Virus record (IMG/VR): IMGVR_UViG_3300050821_003435
Coordinates: 1-22,844 of that record
DNA length: 22,844 nt
Reading direction: 5' to 3' (one strand)
Source of the DNA: a virus
A program made the position numbers and the translations under genes. Positions 20,074-22,844 of the stretch are shown in pieces (position 1 is the stretch's first letter; the number at the start of each line of letters is the position of its first letter). The notes below the pieces were generated by a model. It did not search any database. It saw only the letters and a list, made by a program, of their open reading frames with translations, and had not been told where the DNA came from.

Positions 20074-22844
20074 TTATTTGTTCCTCGGGTCGGACCCCGA
20101 ATGAACTTGCGACGAATGAGTTTCCTCAGCCGCCATCCTGTCCTTACCGTCAATAATACCAAGATACGCGAGAACTGGCATCCCCAGCTTCTTACGAGCC
20201 AGCGCACGATGATGCCCGTCAATGATGATAGCTTTAGGGCTGTCATTATCCTGGATCGCGATGCTAGGGTTCGTGTGCCCCGTGTTCGCTTTAATGTCTT
20301 TCGCGAACCGGTTGACGGCATCCATCTGATGTGTAGCAGCCCACTCTTCAATGTCATGCGTGTCGATGCGATCCCATGGGAGATTCACCGGACCCACCCA
20401 CCGTGCACGTCTCACCCAGCCGATCGCATTTTCAGGGAAATTCGACCGCATCAAATTCAGCACATGTTCAGGATCAACAGGATTAGGATCAGCGTAATCC
20501 GAAGGTCCCCCAACACCTTTCTTCCCTGGGGAACGATACGCGTTCTCTCCGTTCGGAAGCTCAACCGGGACAACAAGCGCCGGATCGAACGCAGGTTCCC
20601 CGCCCTCAGAATGCGGTTCATACGGATGCGGGGTAACCGCTGCTGTACTCCCCACAACAGGCCGCAAAGTACCCATCCCGGTGACATGCGTATCACTGCC
20701 TTTCCCCACGGGGGGGACACCAGTCAAACCCCCGACACTGCCGCCACCTGATTCAGTACCGCCATTAGTGTTCTGCGGGAGCGGGGGTTGCTGTGAAGGA
20801 TTCTTCGAAGGTCCTTTATTGGGTTTCCGTCCCCGTGTCGGGAAATCCCCCGGTTCCTCCCCCCCGTCATAAACGCGAGTGTGTGTTCCCTCCGACATGT
20901 CATCTTGAGGTTGTGAAGGAGCAGGAGTGTTCTGTGCAGGATTCCGTGAAGGCGGTTCAGGTGTCTCCGCAGTCCCGTAATGCGGAGCTTCACTGCCATC
21001 AGACCTACGCGGATACGGCCACCGTGCACCGGCAGGATACAAAGGCTCATCGCGTGGTTTCACTGTCAGCATTTCACCTTGTTCCGTCACCGCAACCTGC
21101 TTAGCGACCTCATCCCATTCAATGTTCCCCCACTGACGTTCAAAATTCGGCTGCAACGGAAGTTTCTTAATTTCCTTACCGGTGAACCATGCGCAGCCAG
21201 CGGTTTCATGCGGGGTAGCCCCGTTCATTCGCGGGAGGAACAGGGAAGGAGCATCACACAGGAAAATATGTATCAGCCGGTCATCATTTTGTTCCGTATA
21301 ATGCGCAACAGGGTCCAGCAACGGAATATCCCCGAGTTCCTCAGTGGATTCCCGCAACGCTGTCTCCCACGGACCCTCACCCGTATGAGATGTCCCCCCG
21401 GGAAGACCCCACGTCCCAGGATGATTCACATCCTCCCCGCGTTTCTGCAACAGGAACACTTCTTTCCCGTCCGCCATGGAACGGTAAAGGATAAACGCGC
21501 ACATCGACGGGTCTTCCGCTTTCCCGATATGTGCCTGCGGGGGTTCCACATTCACCCCGTCAGGAGCAGGGACACACCGGCAGTCAGGATGGAACGGGCC
21601 ACCCAAACCCCCGGAGGGGAAAATAGCGTCCAACGGGATAACACCCTCATTTTTAGCGGTCTTGCACACATCACATTTATCGTCAGGGGCGACAAGCAGA
21701 TGCTTATGAGTCACACCGTTGTCCCGGTATGCTTGGATAGCGCCTGCGTTCATCGCGCGGGCTACTTCAGTGCGGGAAATGATTTCCGCGCGTGACTTCG
21801 CGTTTTTCAACCCGGTGCGGGCGATCTGCTGAAGCCAATGCTGACCTTCAGTGTCAATGAAAGCATTCAAAGCTTCACTGCCTGCACCGTCAATGTTAAA
21901 ATCAGGTTCCCCGCCTGTGACCAGCGACTTACCTGCCGTATACCCGAGATCCCATGCTTCCGTCCACAACGGGCTTAGTGTTTCAAGGAAAGTGCCATGC
22001 ACTTCCTCCGCGATAAGACCACGGAGAGTAGCGTTGTCCACGAACATTTTCCCGGAAGCAGCAGCCTTGCGGATAGTGTCAGCTTTCACTTCCGCTGCGT
22101 TAAACGCAGCTCCGATCTGCTGCTTATAAGCCCCGACGAGACCAAGGTCACGTTCCCATCCGGGCCACTGCTTAGCTTTCCCGATAACAGGTCCCTGAAC
22201 TGAAAGCATAACCGGGGGAATGTCAGCCCACGGAGCTTCTGGGAGTTCATCAGGGATCTGGCTTGAAATACGATCCACGGCAACATCCAGAAGGACACCC
22301 TTAGCGATATCCTCCGCGATCATCGACAACTCACGGGGCGTGATAGAAACAGGTTCCCACGTGGAAATCATCCGGCCTTTACGCAAATGCCTTTTCAACG
22401 CGTCCAGTTCAGCGACAGCACCCTTCTTCCGTGACCCGGCGACACTAGATCGGCTGGGTGTTCCCCCTGTCCTCGGGGTGGGGGACTGGATAGCACCTGA
22501 AGCAGCGGAATGCCCCGGCGTCAACGATTCACGATGCGGGCTTACAGGAGCGGGGTGTGAACCATTCGGTTTCGTTTGCCCCCCAGCTCTGATCGCTGGC
22601 TGCTTCGTTTTAGGAGCAGCGCCACCAGGAGATCTCTGTCCCGAATTTGTAGACTGCGTACGGTTGCTTGATTTCTTCTTAGGTCCAGATGATGAACCAG
22701 AAGACTGGTTGTTGCCCTGCATCGCCATGCGGAGAAGTTCCGGTGCCATAGAGAAAGGCACAGGCCCTTGAGCAGTGAACACAACCGGTTCGGAAGTCTC
22801 CGAAAGACCCCACGGTGCCATGTCCAAACGGTCCCGGACCTCGT
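20074..22844 (-). CDS. Portal-end/MuF head protein fused to Nudix and ParB-like domains (5' cut)
   Basis: The frame is open to the right edge and gives at least 922 residues. The first part seen (MAPWGLSETSEPVVFTAQGP) looks like the end of a portal protein, so a portal-MuF fusion is likely. Numbered from TTG 22827, residues 40-135 are a Ser/Gly/Pro linker. Residues 235-425 are a MuF domain (ISRTEVARAMNAGAIQAY, CDVC, FHPDCRC). Residues 440-560 are Nudix, with box G-x5-E-x7-RE-x2-EE-x-G at 478-499. Residues 610-760 are a second low-complexity linker. Residues 795-895 are ParB-like, with AIIIDGHHRALARKKLGMP. MuF proteins join the head during assembly and may be injected. The added domains suggest carried enzymatic activity, or roles in the head. 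The domain chain is directly visible; purpose is inference. Confidence 0.82.
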   Translation of the reverse strand, partial: EVRDRLDMAPWGLSETSEPVVFTAQGPVPFSMAPELLRMAMQGNNQSSGSSSGPKKKSSNRTQSTNSGQRSPGGAAPKTKQPAIRAGGQTKPNGSHPAPVSPHRESLTPGHSAASGAIQSPTPRTGGTPSRSSVAGSRKKGAVAELDALKRHLRKGRMISTWEPVSITPRELSMIAEDIAKGVLLDVAVDRISSQIPDELPEAPWADIPPVMLSVQGPVIGKAKQWPGWERDLGLVGAYKQQIGAAFNAAEVKADTIRKAAASGKMFVDNATLRGLIAEEVHGTFLETLSPLWTEAWDLGYTAGKSLVTGGEPDFNIDGAGSEALNAFIDTEGQHWLQQIARTGLKNAKSRAEIISRTEVARAMNAGAIQAYRDNGVTHKHLLVAPDDKCDVCKTAKNEGVIPLDAIFPSGGLGGPFHPDCRCVPAPDGVNVEPPQAHIGKAEDPSMCAFILYRSMADGKEVFLLQKRGEDVNHPGTWGLPGGTSHTGEGPWETALRESTEELGDIPLLDPVAHYTEQNDDRLIHIFLCDAPSLFLPRMNGATPHETAGCAWFTGKEIKKLPLQPNFERQWGNIEWDEVAKQVAVTEQGEMLTVKPRDEPLYPAGARWPYPRRSDGSEAPHYGTAETPEPPSRNPAQNTPAPSQPQDDMSEGTHTRVYDGGEEPGDFPTRGRKPNKGPSKNPSQQPPLPQNTNGGTESGGGSVGGLTGVPPVGKGSDTHVTGMGTLRPVVGSTAAVTPHPYEPHSEGGEPAFDPALVVPVELPNGENAYRSPGKKGVGGPSDYADPNPVDPEHVLNLMRSNFPENAIGWVRRARWVGPVNLPWDRIDTHDIEEWAATHQMDAVNRFAKDIKANTGHTNPSIAIQDNDSPKAIIIDGHHRALARKKLGMPVLAYLGIIDGKDRMAAEETHSSQVHSGSDPRNK

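Noticed and set aside
1-22844. tRNA genes, CRISPR arrays, attachment sites or IS elements
   Set aside because: No cloverleaf, regularly spaced repeats, transposase or recombinase gene was seen by eye; a tRNA or repeat scan was not run.

Overview
The window reads as the structural (virion) gene block of a tailed phage or prophage with a siphovirus-type, HK97-fold head. The signs are a MuF head-morphogenesis domain, an HK97-type prohead protease, a major capsid protein, a head-tail connector, a tail tube, frameshifted tail assembly chaperones and the start of a tape measure protein. Moderately high GC, many GTG and TTG starts, ATGA stop/start overlaps and the style of the long, domain-rich protease and MuF proteins suggest an actinobacterial host. 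That host call is inference; nothing here names a species. No integrase, lysis or replication gene is seen.

Almost everything is on the minus strand and is read from the right edge to the left. In that order: a very large MuF protein, probably the tail of a portal fusion and carrying Nudix and ParB-like domains (22844-20074); a von Willebrand A protein (20059-19385); six small proteins, one Ig-like (19381-17844); a 919-residue protease/scaffold polyprotein (17096-14337); the major capsid protein with a fibronectin-like insert (14306-12366); two beta-rich, probably surface-exposed proteins (12290-11410); a sugar-modification trio of nucleotidyltransferase, sugar O-methyltransferase-like enzyme and GT-A glycosyltransferase (11386-9435); a third beta-rich protein (9431-9123) and two small proteins to 8524. 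After a plus-strand interruption the minus-strand genes resume with a SAP-domain protein (6965), a zinc-finger protein, the connector, a small basic protein, a tail terminator candidate, the tail tube, the chaperone pair with a canonical CCCAAAA -1 slippery site, a GT4-like glycosyltransferase, a tiny zinc ribbon, a gp10-like protein and the N-terminal 226 residues of the tape measure protein, which runs off the left edge.

Two plus-strand units break this block. One (7008-8524) has a good sigma70-type promoter, five tightly packed small genes, four of them with Cys pairs that could bind zinc, and about 220 nt of non-coding, strongly self-complementary sequence ending in an intrinsic-terminator-like stem plus T-run. 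The other (17144-17844) is an endonuclease VII-like HNH gene with an overlapping 46-residue ORF and a hairpin, inserted between two structural genes.

The most interesting items are the tandem structured RNA at the end of the plus-strand cassette, the sugar-activation/methylation/transfer genes set among surface-protein genes (a possible virion glycosylation system), the MuF-Nudix-ParB fusion beside a VWA protein, and a similar beta module that appears in three different structural proteins. All functions are assigned by reading motifs; no database search was run.
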